A stretch of DNA of 18,229 bases from Pseudomonadota bacterium. GTDB lineage: Bacteria > Pseudomonadota > Alphaproteobacteria > Rhizobiales > Hyphomicrobiaceae. The notes under the pieces are model-generated. The model ran no database searches. It was not told the origin of the DNA and saw only the letters and a list, made by a program, of their open reading frames with translations. How positions within the stretch are numbered: position 1 is the first letter of the stretch; each line of letters starts with the position of its first letter. Below, piece after piece: positions 7,590 through 14,585 of this stretch. The stretch spans positions 1 to 18,229 of the forward strand of contig JAEZBZ010000104.1 in the NCBI GenBank assembly GCA_023412745.1. Direction: 5' to 3'. A program made the translations under genes and the position numbers.

Positions 7590-7985
7590 ATGTCACAGCA
7601 AGAGCTGCAGGTTCAGCAGAAGCGCGCGCTTGAGACAAAGCAGGAAGAGACCGTACCGGCACGCACCTTCGTCCCGACGACCGACATCTTCGAGGCCGAG
7701 GAGGCGCTGACTGTCATTCTGGAAATGCCGGGCGTGGGCAAGGAGAATGTCGAGATCAGCGTGGAGTCAGGGGTTCTTACCGTCGCAGGCCGCGTCGACT
7801 ACTCGAAATACGACGGGATGCAGCCGGTCTACACGGAATACAATGTCGGCAACTACCGGCGCAGCTTCTCGCTATCCAACAAGATTGATCAAAGCAGGAT
7901 CGCCGCCGAGATGAAAGACGGTGTTCTCACCGTTACCCTGCCGAAAGCCGAGGAGGCCAAGCCGCGCAAGATATCTATCGCGTAG
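7590..7985 (+). CDS. small heat-shock protein Hsp20
   Basis: A 131-residue Hsp20. The N-terminal arm is charged and rich in Gln and Glu ('MSQQELQVQQKRALETKQEE') and likely helical. The crystallin domain starts at 'FVPTTDIFEAEEALTVILEM' and includes 'GVGKENVEISVESGVLTVAG', 'VYTEYNVGNYRRSFSLSN' and 'EMKDGVLTVTLPKAEEAKP'; the tail 'RKISIA' carries the I-x-I anchor. GGAGG lies seven bases before the ATG; the open frame upstream of it (from 7491) overlaps the previous gene in another frame and is not used. A small CCGA-UUGA-UCGG hairpin touches the Shine-Dalgarno. Second gene of the plus-strand hsp20 pair. Confidence 0.95.
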   Translation: MSQQELQVQQKRALETKQEETVPARTFVPTTDIFEAEEALTVILEMPGVGKENVEISVESGVLTVAGRVDYSKYDGMQPVYTEYNVGNYRRSFSLSNKIDQSRIAAEMKDGVLTVTLPKAEEAKPRKISIA

Positions 7986-8023
7986 GCGCGCAGACAACCG
8001 CCGATATGGGCGGCCGGCGATCG

Positions 8024-8045
8024 TTCGCTCCCGATTGGGAGCGAA
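8024..8045 (+). terminator. perfect 9-bp hairpin after the hsp20 pair
   Basis: TTCGCTCCC and GGGAGCGAA form a perfect 9-bp stem with a GATT loop, 39 bases past the second plus-strand hsp20 stop. A second stem (ACGAAA with TTTCGT, enclosing CTGC/GCAG) follows at about 8047-8074 and contains a run of five T. Together they make a plausible two-part terminator. Confidence 0.6.
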
Positions 8046-8170
8046 TACGAAACTGCTGGTTGCAGATTTTTCGTGAGGGAAACGGACGGCCCGAAGGCTC
8101 GGGCCGTCGCAGACGTGTTGCACGCGTTCTCCCACATTACATTTGCTACGCGTCGTGAAGGAGTAGCCTT

Positions 8171-8386
8171 ATGCCTCGTCCGGCTACATCACCGTTCAGC
8201 GATGATGCAGGCAGCGAAATACGGATCGAAGCGGATGCGGGCAGCCACGACTGACACAACAGCCCGCAGAATACGCTGCCGCCGCCCGATTTCGTCGGCA
8301 CCTACAATCGTCACAAGCCGCTTGCACCTGAACGCATCGAACGCCGCAAGGCGTGCACTATAGGCGGCGGTACTGCCGGCTGGTAA
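8171..8386 (+). pseudogene. small unknown protein gene broken by one in-frame TGA
   Basis: An ATG with GGAG seven bases upstream opens a frame of 71 sense-like codons interrupted once by TGA at 8252-8254. Before the stop it encodes 'MPRPATSPFSDDAGSEIRIE' and 'ADAGSHD'; after it, in the same frame, 'HNSPQNTLPPPDFVGTYNRH' and 'KPLAPERIERRKACTIGG', ending at TAA 8384-8386. The downstream half has ordinary coding character (PDFVGTYNRHKPLAPERIERRK), which would be unlikely by chance after a genuine stop. I do not recognise the family. Alternatives are a real 27-residue peptide, a sequencing error, or a nonsense mutation (TGG, CGA or GGA to TGA). Confidence 0.45.
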
Positions 8387-8579
8387 GGTTGTTCGTTATT
8401 GAGGGCGCGGGCGGCCTTGAGGAAGCTGAGGATGTCGTATTGCGACGGGCTCATGTCCCGCACCTGCTTCTTGAGGTCGAGAAGCGTATAGATCGCGGCG
8501 CGCGCCGTACCCCACGGAGCTTTCCATCGCCGGTGAGCGTCTGCAGCATCGCCTGTTCAGAAAGTGCTACTTTGCGCAC
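8311..8579 (-). pseudogene. small unknown gene frameshifted at a G-run
   Basis: On the minus strand one frame encodes 'VRKVALSEQAMLQTLTGDGK' followed by LR. At a run of four G (plus-strand C 8510-8513) the coding character moves to another frame reading 'GTARAAIYTLLDLKKQVRDM' then 'SPSQYDILSFLKAARALNNE', stopping at 8311-8313. One extra G would join them. The product would be a small helical cytosolic protein of about 90 residues. The family is not recognised and the start is uncertain (GTG at 8579, or earlier). Because the lesion is in a homopolymer it may be a sequencing error. It overlaps the 3' end of the plus-strand frame at 8171-8386. Confidence 0.4.
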
Positions 8580-8916
8580 ATACTTCCGCCGCTGCCGGAT
8601 GCGGGGCACTCCTTCGTTTGCCAATGTGGAGGAAGAACTTCGCACGCTCGTCGGCAAGAGCAGCGATGCCGTTAAGGAGGTGCCGCCGCGGGTCGCGGAA
8701 TTCCTGCACGCGCTGATCGGCAAGGGCAACTGAGCGCAAGCTACGCTGCTCCTGCGTCAAGGCGGCGGAGTTTCTCTCCTTTCCTTCTGGCGGCCCCCAT
8801 CGGCCGCGAAAGCCGGAAACAGATTTTACTCGTCTTGATGCCCGGTTTTCTTTAACAGCCTCTAGCAATCTTGCGGCCGTGACACCGTCCGGCCCTCTAG
8901 CGATAATACGGCTGGC

Positions 8917-9882
8917 ATGACTGAACCGAGCTTCCCGATCTGCGTCACCGCGCTGTACAAATTCACGCCGATTTCCGATTGCGCTGGCGTGCGCGGGCCG
9001 CTGGCGAACCTGTGCTGCGCCCAAGGCGTCAAGGGCACGTTGCTGGTGGCGCGTGAAGGTATCAACGGCACCATCGCCGGATCGGACGACGCGATCGGGC
9101 GGGTGCTGGACCACATCCGCGATCTGGTCGGAGAGACCGGCCTGGAGGTGAAGTTCTCTCGCGCGAAAGCACAGCCCTTCCATCGCATGAAGGTGCGTAT
9201 CAAGCGCGAGATCGTGACGATGGGAGAACCCGATATCGATCCGCTGGCCAGCGTCGGCCGCTATGTCGCGCCTGAGGACTGGAACGCGCTGATCCGCGAA
9301 CCGGGCACGATCCTGATCGACACCCGCAACGACTACGAGGTTGCCATCGGAACCTTTGAGGGCGCGATCAATCCCCAGACCAAATCGTTCCGCGAGTTTC
9401 CGACTTGGTTCAAGGCCGAGCGCGAACGCCTGCTCGGGCAGGGCGAGGCGCCCAAAGTCGCGATGTTCTGCACCGGCGGCATTCGCTGCGAGAAATCGAC
9501 CGCCTTCCTGAAGGCCCAGGGCCTCGAGGACGTGTTTCACCTTAAGGGTGGCATTCTGAAATACCTGGAAATGGTGCCCGAGGACGAAAGCCTCTGGAAA
9601 GGCGAGTGTTTCGTCTTCGACGAACGTGTCGCCGTAGGCCATGGTCTGGCGCCTGGCCACTTCGAGCTCTGCCGTGCCTGCCGCCGCCCCTTGAGCGCGG
9701 AGGATCGCAATTCAGCGCTTTACGAAGCCGGCGTCAGTTGCGCGTCCTGCCATGGCGAGCGCAGCGACGAACAACGGGTGCGATACCGGGAACGGCATCG
9801 CCAGGAAGCCCTGGCCGCGGCCCGTGGCGAAACCCATGTCGGGGCCGCGCACATTCTTCGACAGGAGCAAGGCGACCAATAA
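8917..9882 (+). CDS. trhO: tRNA uridine(34) 5-hydroxylase TrhO (YceA-type rhodanese)
   Basis: A 321-residue member of the TrhO/YceA family, which makes 5-hydroxyuridine at wobble position 34 of tRNA using molecular oxygen. Domain order fits: an N-terminal acylphosphatase-like UPF0176 domain ('ALYKFTPI', 'GTLLVAREGINGTIAG', about residues 10-105), then a rhodanese domain (about 120-215) with the active-site loop 'FCTGGIRCEKS', Cys185 and Cys191. The C-terminal extension carries paired cysteines, 'CRACRRPL' and 'CASCHG', a likely metal-binding knuckle common in this family. There is no strong Shine-Dalgarno; a GATAAT sequence lies about 20 bases before the ATG, so the leader may be very short. 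Stands alone. Assignment is by motif and length. Confidence 0.93.
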   Translation: MTEPSFPICVTALYKFTPISDCAGVRGPLANLCCAQGVKGTLLVAREGINGTIAGSDDAIGRVLDHIRDLVGETGLEVKFSRAKAQPFHRMKVRIKREIVTMGEPDIDPLASVGRYVAPEDWNALIREPGTILIDTRNDYEVAIGTFEGAINPQTKSFREFPTWFKAERERLLGQGEAPKVAMFCTGGIRCEKSTAFLKAQGLEDVFHLKGGILKYLEMVPEDESLWKGECFVFDERVAVGHGLAPGHFELCRACRRPLSAEDRNSALYEAGVSCASCHGERSDEQRVRYRERHRQEALAAARGETHVGAAHILRQEQGDQ

Positions 9883-9960
9883 CCCGCATTTCAACACGTT
9901 GCCAATATCCAGACATTCTGCTCGATATTTGCCAACTGACGATTGTTCGGGAAGGTAGTC

Positions 9961-10274
9961 ATGATCCACAATGAGCAGAATGAAGCAATGCAGACTTCTC
10001 TATCGTACAGGGATACGATAATCACGGAATTTGGAGCGAAGTTTCTTCCGCTGCGCCGCCATTTTCTGCTTCGGAAGATATTGACCTCACCCTGATCTCA
10101 GACCGCATTCGAAAAATTCGAGTTGGCATTGCGACGCTAAAAGCAACGACACAGATCGAGCTACAGATTAAGGCGGCCATTCTCTTCGACGTTATGGAAG
10201 AAGATGCTGATGACGCAGTCTCCGCAATGACGCGCGCAATGTGCAACGATTTGTTGGCTCTAGATTTTGATTGA
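9961..10274 (+). pseudogene. small unknown gene split over two frames
   Basis: A start with GGAAGG five to six bases upstream gives 'MIHNEQNEAMQTSLSYRDTI' and stays open for 44 residues to TGA at 10093. The frame one base back is open from 9984 to 10274 and encodes a well-formed acidic helical stretch: 'SASEDIDLTLISDRIRKIRV', 'GIATLKATTQIELQIKAAIL' and 'FDVMEEDADDAVSAMTRAMC', ending 'NDLLALDFD'. No start codon serves the second frame, so the two parts probably belong to one gene of about 100 residues with a -1 shift somewhere in 9984-10095. I see no classic X-XXY-YYZ slippery heptamer, so mutation or sequence error is likelier than programmed shifting. Family unknown. Confidence 0.5.
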
Positions 10275-10302
10275 TCACGGCAGGCAGTATAATTTCCGGA
10301 AG

Positions 10303-10325
10303 CGGCGCAGTAGAAATCTGCGCCG
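10303..10325 (+). terminator. 8-bp perfect hairpin after the split small gene
   Basis: CGGCGCAG and CTGCGCCG form an 8-bp stem around TAGAAAT, 28 bases past the stop at 10274. No T-run follows. A TATAAT sequence at 10288-10293 just before it could be the -10 of a promoter for the secreted-protein gene at 10429, in which case the hairpin would sit in that gene's leader. Confidence 0.4.
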
Positions 10326-10428
10326 GCAACACCATTCCTTGAACAGTTGATGATGAGACGCCGCGAAATGTTGTCATCGGACGTTACGCGACCCAAGTTA
10401 TGAACAACAATCCCGATTGGAGGGCGTC

Positions 10429-10695
10429 ATGCGTATGCTCGTTGCGATACTGGTAGCGTTTGGCATGCTTTTCGCGGTAAGCGGACCCGTCGACGCGAAG
10501 CCGGGCGCTAAGGCAAAGAAGAAAACATCCCTCACCTATCAGCAGCGCAAACGCCAAAATGCGCGCAATTTCGATCCTTACGATCCGAAGTGCGTCGACG
10601 CCGAAGCGCTCGATCCGTCCGGAAACTATGCGGGCTTTCCATGCTGGGCGCGTGCAGCCCTGTCGCCGAAAGGCAGTAGCGGGGATTGGCGCTGA
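10429..10695 (+). CDS. small secreted basic protein of unknown function
   Basis: An 88-residue protein with a clear signal peptide: MRM, a hydrophobic stretch (LVAILVAFGMLFAV), then a likely cleavage at 'VDA-KPG' around residue 23. The mature part is about 65 residues, very basic at its start ('AKAKKKTSLTYQQRKRQN'), then 'FDPYDPKCVDAEALDPSG' and 'YAGFPCWARAALSPK'. Its two cysteines may form a disulfide in the periplasm. GGAGG lies five bases before the ATG at 10429; another ATG two codons on is less well placed. Similar short periplasmic proteins occur in Bradyrhizobium-like genomes without known function. No operon partner; a hairpin follows at 10744. Confidence 0.75.
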   Translation: MRMLVAILVAFGMLFAVSGPVDAKPGAKAKKKTSLTYQQRKRQNARNFDPYDPKCVDAEALDPSGNYAGFPCWARAALSPKGSSGDWR

Positions 10696-10743
10696 TCCAG
10701 CGTGACCGGCACGCGATGCGGAGCGCTTTCCGAACTTTCCAGA

Positions 10744-10768
10744 GTGTTTCCGATTTAGTTTGAAACAC
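10744..10768 (+). terminator. hairpin after the secreted-protein gene
   Basis: GTGTTTC and GAAACAC form a 7-bp stem around an 11-base loop, 48 bases after the stop at 10695. There is no T-run; a weak terminator candidate. Confidence 0.35.
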
Positions 10769-10789
10769 CCTGCCCGCTCGCGATCTCGA

Positions 10790-10806
10790 TCTCCCCCGTG
10801 GGGAGA
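10790..10806. repeat. rhizobial-type intergenic palindrome
   Basis: TCTCCCC and GGGGAGA flank a CGT loop, followed by GGGTTGGGGCC. This is the form of a short dispersed palindrome common between genes in Bradyrhizobium-like chromosomes. It lies between the converging secreted-protein and FAD-oxidase genes, where it could also end transcription from either side. Only one copy occurs in this window. Confidence 0.55.
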
Positions 10807-10853
10807 GGGTTGGGGCCGGCGCGATCTCGTCGCCAGATCCCCGTGCGGGGTGC

Positions 10854-12119
10854 TCAGCCGACTTGCACTGTGTCGATTTTTCCGCGGCCTTTGCCTGATC
10901 TTGCGGCAGCGCAGCGTTCGCGGAACGCCTCCGACGCAGGATCGACGCGACCGAAGCGGTCGGGCCTGTAGCGCTCGATATCGATTGCAAACGTTTCGCC
11001 GAGAATGACGTCGGCAACGGCTTGCCCGAAGCCGCCCGAGGCCGCAATGCCCGCCCCGCAACAGCCGCCGGCCACAACGAAGCCTTCTATGCCCGGCACC
11101 GCGCCGATCACAAACTTACCATCCGGCGTATAGTTCGACAGCCCAGCGATATGATGCGCAAACCCCCATTCGTCGATGCTCGGAATGATGTCGCGCAACG
11201 TGCCCGCCTGCTCGACCAGGAGGTCCATGTCCTCCACTTCGTTGATGAGCGGCATGTCTTCCATGTCCACCGTGAGTTGCATCGGGTGATACGTGCGTGA
11301 CTTGGGTTCCTGCATGCCGATCAACAATCCGCCGACCTCAGCACGCAGATAGGTGCGCATCTCCGGCAGATGCACGTTGGGGCAATCCGGCGTGCCGCGT
11401 CCGTCCGGCGCCGTGATCCAGTAGTGGCTCCGCGTCGGCGCAGCGGCCAATCCCCAGCCCAGCCAGGACGCCACTTCCGCACCCCACACACCCGCAGCAT
11501 CGACGACCCAACCCGCCCCGATCATGCCCTGTTCGGTCGTGACGCCGGTGACCCGCTGACCTTGCCTGACGAGACCGGTCGCCGTGATCCCGCGACGCAG
11601 TCGCACGCCAAACCCGCGTGCAGCCGCGCCATAGGCCGTACCCAAGCGTGCGCCGTCGATATAGCCATCGACATCGATGTAGACGATGCGGTGGGCGGCG
11701 CTGACATCCAGCCAAGGGCACATCTTTTGCGTGGCCGCGGCATCGATCACGTCATAGCCGACGCCGCCTTCCGTCAGGCAGGCTTCCATCGTCGCCAGAT
11801 CGCCGAGCCCGCTTTCGTTCAGCACCACGCGAACCGAACCGACCTGCCGGAAATCCAGCGTCTCGCCGAGTTGCTGCTCCAGTTCCGTGATCGCCGCACG
11901 CGTGCGATTGACCATGTGCGTCGTGGTGGCATCCGAGCGGGCATGACAGATGAGCCCAGCCGCCCGCGCCGTGGCGCCGCTTGAAGGCTGGTTGCGCTCC
12001 AGGATCAGCACGTCGGTTATTCCGGCTTTAGCCAGATGATAGGCCGCCGAACAGCCGATGATACCGCCGCCGATGATGACGACCCTCGCCTCGTCGATAA
12101 CGTCATGGGCAGCGCCCAT
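10854..12119 (-). CDS. FAD-dependent amine/amino-acid oxidase (DAO family)
   Basis: A 421-residue flavoenzyme of the DAO superfamily (glycine/sarcosine oxidase, dimethylglycine dehydrogenase FAD domain). The Rossmann motif 'VVIIGGGIIGCSAAYHLA' starts near residue 13; Glu41 in 'LILER' would bind the FAD ribose, and 'SGATARAAGL' follows. The C-terminal FAD site reads 'SNYTPDGKFVIGAVPGIEGF' and 'GGCCGAGIAASGGFGQAVAD', close to dimethylglycine-dehydrogenase-type enzymes but without their folate domain. GAGGAG lies seven bases before the ATG. The substrate is probably an N-methylated or secondary amine, but this is inference. Downstream partner of a broken allophanate hydrolase; the intact frame suggests it is still used or was damaged last. 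Confidence 0.9.
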   Translation of the reverse strand: MGAAHDVIDEARVVIIGGGIIGCSAAYHLAKAGITDVLILERNQPSSGATARAAGLICHARSDATTTHMVNRTRAAITELEQQLGETLDFRQVGSVRVVLNESGLGDLATMEACLTEGGVGYDVIDAAATQKMCPWLDVSAAHRIVYIDVDGYIDGARLGTAYGAAARGFGVRLRRGITATGLVRQGQRVTGVTTEQGMIGAGWVVDAAGVWGAEVASWLGWGLAAAPTRSHYWITAPDGRGTPDCPNVHLPEMRTYLRAEVGGLLIGMQEPKSRTYHPMQLTVDMEDMPLINEVEDMDLLVEQAGTLRDIIPSIDEWGFAHHIAGLSNYTPDGKFVIGAVPGIEGFVVAGGCCGAGIAASGGFGQAVADVILGETFAIDIERYRPDRFGRVDPASEAFRERCAAARSGKGRGKIDTVQVG

Positions 12120-12145
12120 CGCGGTTCTCCTCGTTCTGCGATGCC

Positions 12146-12208
12146 CTATTTAAGCCGATCGGAACGGTACCGCGCCAGATCAATGAACGGCTTGTGGCCG
12201 CGACCAAG
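12146..12208 (-). pseudogene. possible C-terminal remnant of a second FAD oxidoreductase
   Basis: The minus strand directly upstream of the FAD oxidase reads 'GRGHKPFIDLARYRSDRLK' before TAG at 12146. That is the usual closing pattern of DadA/DAO enzymes (x-x-IDLxxYRxDR), matched in the intact neighbour by 'ETFAIDIERYRPDRFGR'. The same frame farther upstream has stops. It may be the leftover of a deleted paralogue, but the match is short. Confidence 0.25.
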
Positions 12209-12333
12209 TCACCAAGCGCGCCGCCCATCGAACAGCACAACGGTCGAGATCGCGAGGACTGGCGGCGTTTCGTACAGAATCTTTGCTGCAGCCTAGTTGC
12301 CGGCCAGCGTGCGGATCGCTGCGGTGAGGTTGA

Positions 12334-13067
12334 TACCGTCAGCGCATCGTCAGAGCTGGCCGCGAAAATCGAAATGCAATCCAACGTCCGGCACGCCGGG
12401 ACGAGCCCGCGGTTGCTCAGCAGACCGCGGGTTGGCTTCAGACCGACGATATTATTGAACCCCGCCGGAACCCGACCCGAGCCCGCGGTGTCGGTGCCCA
12501 GCGCGAACGGCACGAGCCCATCCGCGACAGCCAGCGCCGATCCCGAGCTCGATCCGCCCGAGACGTACGCAGCATCAAAGGCACTGGAGGGAATACCGTA
12601 GGGCGAACGCGATCCGTTCAATCCCGTCGCGAACTGGTCAAGGTTGGTCTTGCCTATAGGAATAGCGCCGGCCGCAATCAGGCGTTCGATCACGAACGCA
12701 GAACGATCCGGGTTGTATGTAAACGCCGGGCAGCCTGCCGTCGTTGGCAAGCCGGCAACGTCGATGTTGTCCTTGACGGCGAACGGGATGCCGTAGAGCG
12801 GAAGATCGGCACCGGCCTGCAATCTGGCCTGAGCATTGGCAAGTAGCGCCCACGCCTGCGCGCGAGGCATCAGCGAGATCCGATCGGGCGCTCGCCACGC
12901 TCCGCGATTGCATCAAACAGAGCGTCCAGGTCGCTGAAAGCGTCCCGTCCCGCGCGGTACGCAGCGACGCGAGCGCCGATATCCGCAAAGTCCGGGAGGG
13001 AATGGCGAGGCCCGTTCTGCAAGTCGGCAATCCTGGGTGCATCTGACGATGAAGCCAAGGCAACCAA
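12334..13067 (-). pseudogene. allophanate hydrolase-type amidase (AtzF family), truncated and frameshifted
   Basis: The amidase-signature part is unmistakable: catalytic Lys in 'GIPFAVKDNIDVAG', the cis-Ser loop 'SGGSSSGSALAVADG', the nucleophile-Ser loop 'LGTDTAGSGRVPAGF', then 'NNIVGLKPTRGLLSNRG' and 'PACRTLDCISIFA', all as in AtzF allophanate hydrolases (urea-derived allophanate to ammonia and CO2). Two lesions are visible. The N-terminal piece ('VAAYRAGRDAFSDLDALFDA', 13067 to about 12885) ends in a stop, and the continuation 'DRISLMPRAQAWALLANAQ' is in another frame; one base near 12885 would join them. After 'ASSDDALTV' (12334) the similarity ends, so more than half of the usual roughly 600 residues is missing. 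A short ATG-started product from 12870 is possible but would lack the N-terminus. Confidence 0.85.
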
Positions 13068-13145
13068 GGCGGCGTTCGCCGTCTATTACTTGTTTTGACC
13101 AGCCCGTTCCTAAACTAGCAACAGGCAGCCAAAACCACGATATCT

Positions 13146-14046
13146 ATGAAGCATCTCAAGACCCTGCAGTGCATCAGCGACGTCGCCAGCAGCGGCTCGA
13201 TCCGCAAGAGCGCCGAACAGCTGGCCATTACGCCCTCCGCGCTGACCCGCAAGATCCAGGATTTCTAACAGGAGCTCGGCACGCCGATCTTCGAGCGCCT
13301 GCCGCAGGGCATGCGCCCCAATCCCGCCGGGGAGCTGGTGCTGCGCTATATCCGCGATCAGCTTTCCGATTTCGCGGATCCGCTCGCAGATCGCGGACCT
13401 GTCCGGCATCCGCCGCGGACACGTGTCGATTGCCGGCAGCCAGGCGTTCACACATGGGCTGATCCCGAACGAGATCGAGGCCTATCGCGCTCAGCATCCG
13501 CTGGTGTCCTTCAACGTCCTGGTGCGCGACCATATGCATGCCGTCGAGGCTGTGACCAACTTCGAGGCCGACGTCGCGCTCGTGCTGCAGCCGCCACCGC
13601 CCCCCGAATTCCAACCGCTTCTGGTCCTGCATCAGCCGCTTTGCGCACTGATGAGCGCCGATCATCCGCTGGCAGCCTCCGACACCGTGCGACTGCGGGA
13701 TTGCCTGAGGTTTCCGGTTGCGATGCCGGGGCGTTCGCTGGCCATCAGGCATCTGCTGCAGGCGGCCATCGTGCGTGCGGCACTGCCGGTGCACATCGCG
13801 GTCGAATCCGATTCCTGCGAGGTTCTGCGCGGCTACGCCGGCCGCGAGCACGTCATTTCCTTCCAGATCCGCGCAGGAATTCCGCAGGAAAGCAGCAATC
13901 TCACCGCCCGCGAGATCGACGCGCGCGACATGCCGCTGGCGCAACTCGTGCTCGGCCAGTTGCGGGGGCGTGCGCTATCGGTGGCGGCGTCGAAGTTCGT
14001 CGACCAGATCTCCAGCAGCCTGCATTCCCGCTATGGCGAGCGGTGA
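13146..14046 (+). pseudogene. LysR-family regulator with nonsense codon and frameshift
   Basis: A near full-length LysR gene of about 300 codons. The N-terminal winged helix begins 'MKHLKTLQCISDVASSGSIR' and 'SAEQLAITPSALTRKIQDF', where codon 41 is TAA (13266-13268) in place of an expected Glu. It continues 'QELGTPIFERLPQGMRPNPA' to 'LSDFA', where the frame moves by one base near 13377. The effector domain then runs on intact: 'IRSQIADLSGIRRGHVSIAG', 'FNVLVRDHMHAVEAVTNFEA', and to 'DQISSSLHSRYGER'. Two independent lesions make a true pseudogene more likely than sequencing error. It is divergent from the broken amidase and was presumably its regulator. It ends one base before the convergent DUF454 gene. 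Confidence 0.88.
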
Positions 14047-14424
14047 TCATCCGCCGCGCCGAGGGCCGCTTGGCCGCGACAGCACGAACATCGCCGCGCC
14101 GCCGAGCACGAAGGCCTGGATGGCAATAATCATCACTGACACGCCCAGCGCTACGCTCGTCGCCAGGGTCGCGACCATCACGCCTGCCGCCATCAGCTTG
14201 TTGCGACGGCTGATCGCGCCGTGCTGCTGCCAGTTCAGGATTGGCGGCCCAAGGCGCGGATGCGTCACCAGCCAAATATGCAGGCGCGGGGACGACCGGG
14301 CGAACGCATACACGGCCAGCAGCAAGAACGGCGTGGTCGGCACCAGCGGCAGCACCGCACCGGCAATTCCGCAGGCGGTGGAGGTTAACCCGAGCAGAAG
14401 CCACAACGGCCGCGCCAGCATCAT
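14047..14424 (-). CDS. DUF454 (YbaN-type) inner-membrane protein
   Basis: A 125-residue membrane protein of the DUF454/YbaN family. Conserved parts: 'LLLGLTSTACGIAGAVLPLV' as the first membrane segment, immediately followed by 'PTTPFLLLAVYAFARSSPRL' and 'WLVTHPRLGPPILNWQQHG', then 'ISRRNKLMAAGVMV' leading into a second hydrophobic block of about 35 residues. The positively charged 'SRPSGPRRGG' tail probably stays in the cytoplasm. The start at 14424 has GGGA about seven bases upstream; a second ATG follows directly. Function unknown; some relatives sit beside heme or iron genes. Here it is divergent from a truncated hemoglobin across about 160 bases. Confidence 0.9.
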   Translation of the reverse strand: MMLARPLWLLLGLTSTACGIAGAVLPLVPTTPFLLLAVYAFARSSPRLHIWLVTHPRLGPPILNWQQHGAISRRNKLMAAGVMVATLATSVALGVSVMIIAIQAFVLGGAAMFVLSRPSGPRRGG

Positions 14425-14519
14425 CGCATTCCCGGTTGGTTGCTGGTCCTGTTACTCCAACGCATGAGACATCGCCTGAACATAATGACGCTTCCGGCCG
14501 GACAGTTTGATCCAGCGCA

Positions 14520-14533
14520 TTGCCGTCCGTCAA
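14520..14533 (+). promoter_or_regulatory. CRP/FNR-type dyad upstream of the truncated hemoglobin
   Basis: TTGCC-N4-GTCAA has the TTG-N8-CAA framework of FNR/NNR-family sites, with one mismatch in the dyad (TTGCC against TTGAC). It ends 52 bases before the hemoglobin start codon. A single short motif, so chance occurrence is possible. Confidence 0.3.
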
Positions 14534-14585
14534 AAACGCGCTACCTGTACGGCCACACGCACCATATATGGCTGCGCGAGGCACC

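Noticed and set aside
8599..8733. Plus-strand frame ending 'AVKEVPPRVAEFLHALIGKGN'
   Set aside because: The peptide looks fairly natural and third positions are GC-rich, but there is no ribosome site, only 44 codons from the nearest ATG, and an opposing minus-strand frame is equally plausible; undecidable by eye.
8557..9660. 367-codon minus-strand frame
   Set aside because: Mostly antisense to trhO, which has clear motifs and full length; the peptide is Arg/Ala/His-rich without domains. Its last part overlaps the damaged small-gene region but shows no better support.
10022..10396. 124-codon minus-strand frame
   Set aside because: Mirror of the acidic frameshifted plus-strand gene, serine-rich, no ribosome site.
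11370..11984. 204-codon plus-strand frame
   Set aside because: Antisense shadow of the FAD oxidase.
13228..13944. 238-codon minus-strand frame
   Set aside because: Antisense to the LysR pseudogene, whose protein similarity is plain on the plus strand.
13311..14129. 272-codon plus-strand frame through the LysR region
   Set aside because: Uses the LysR N-terminal frame past the frameshift; beyond 'LSDFA' it becomes Arg/Ala-rich and the real LysR frame is one base off.
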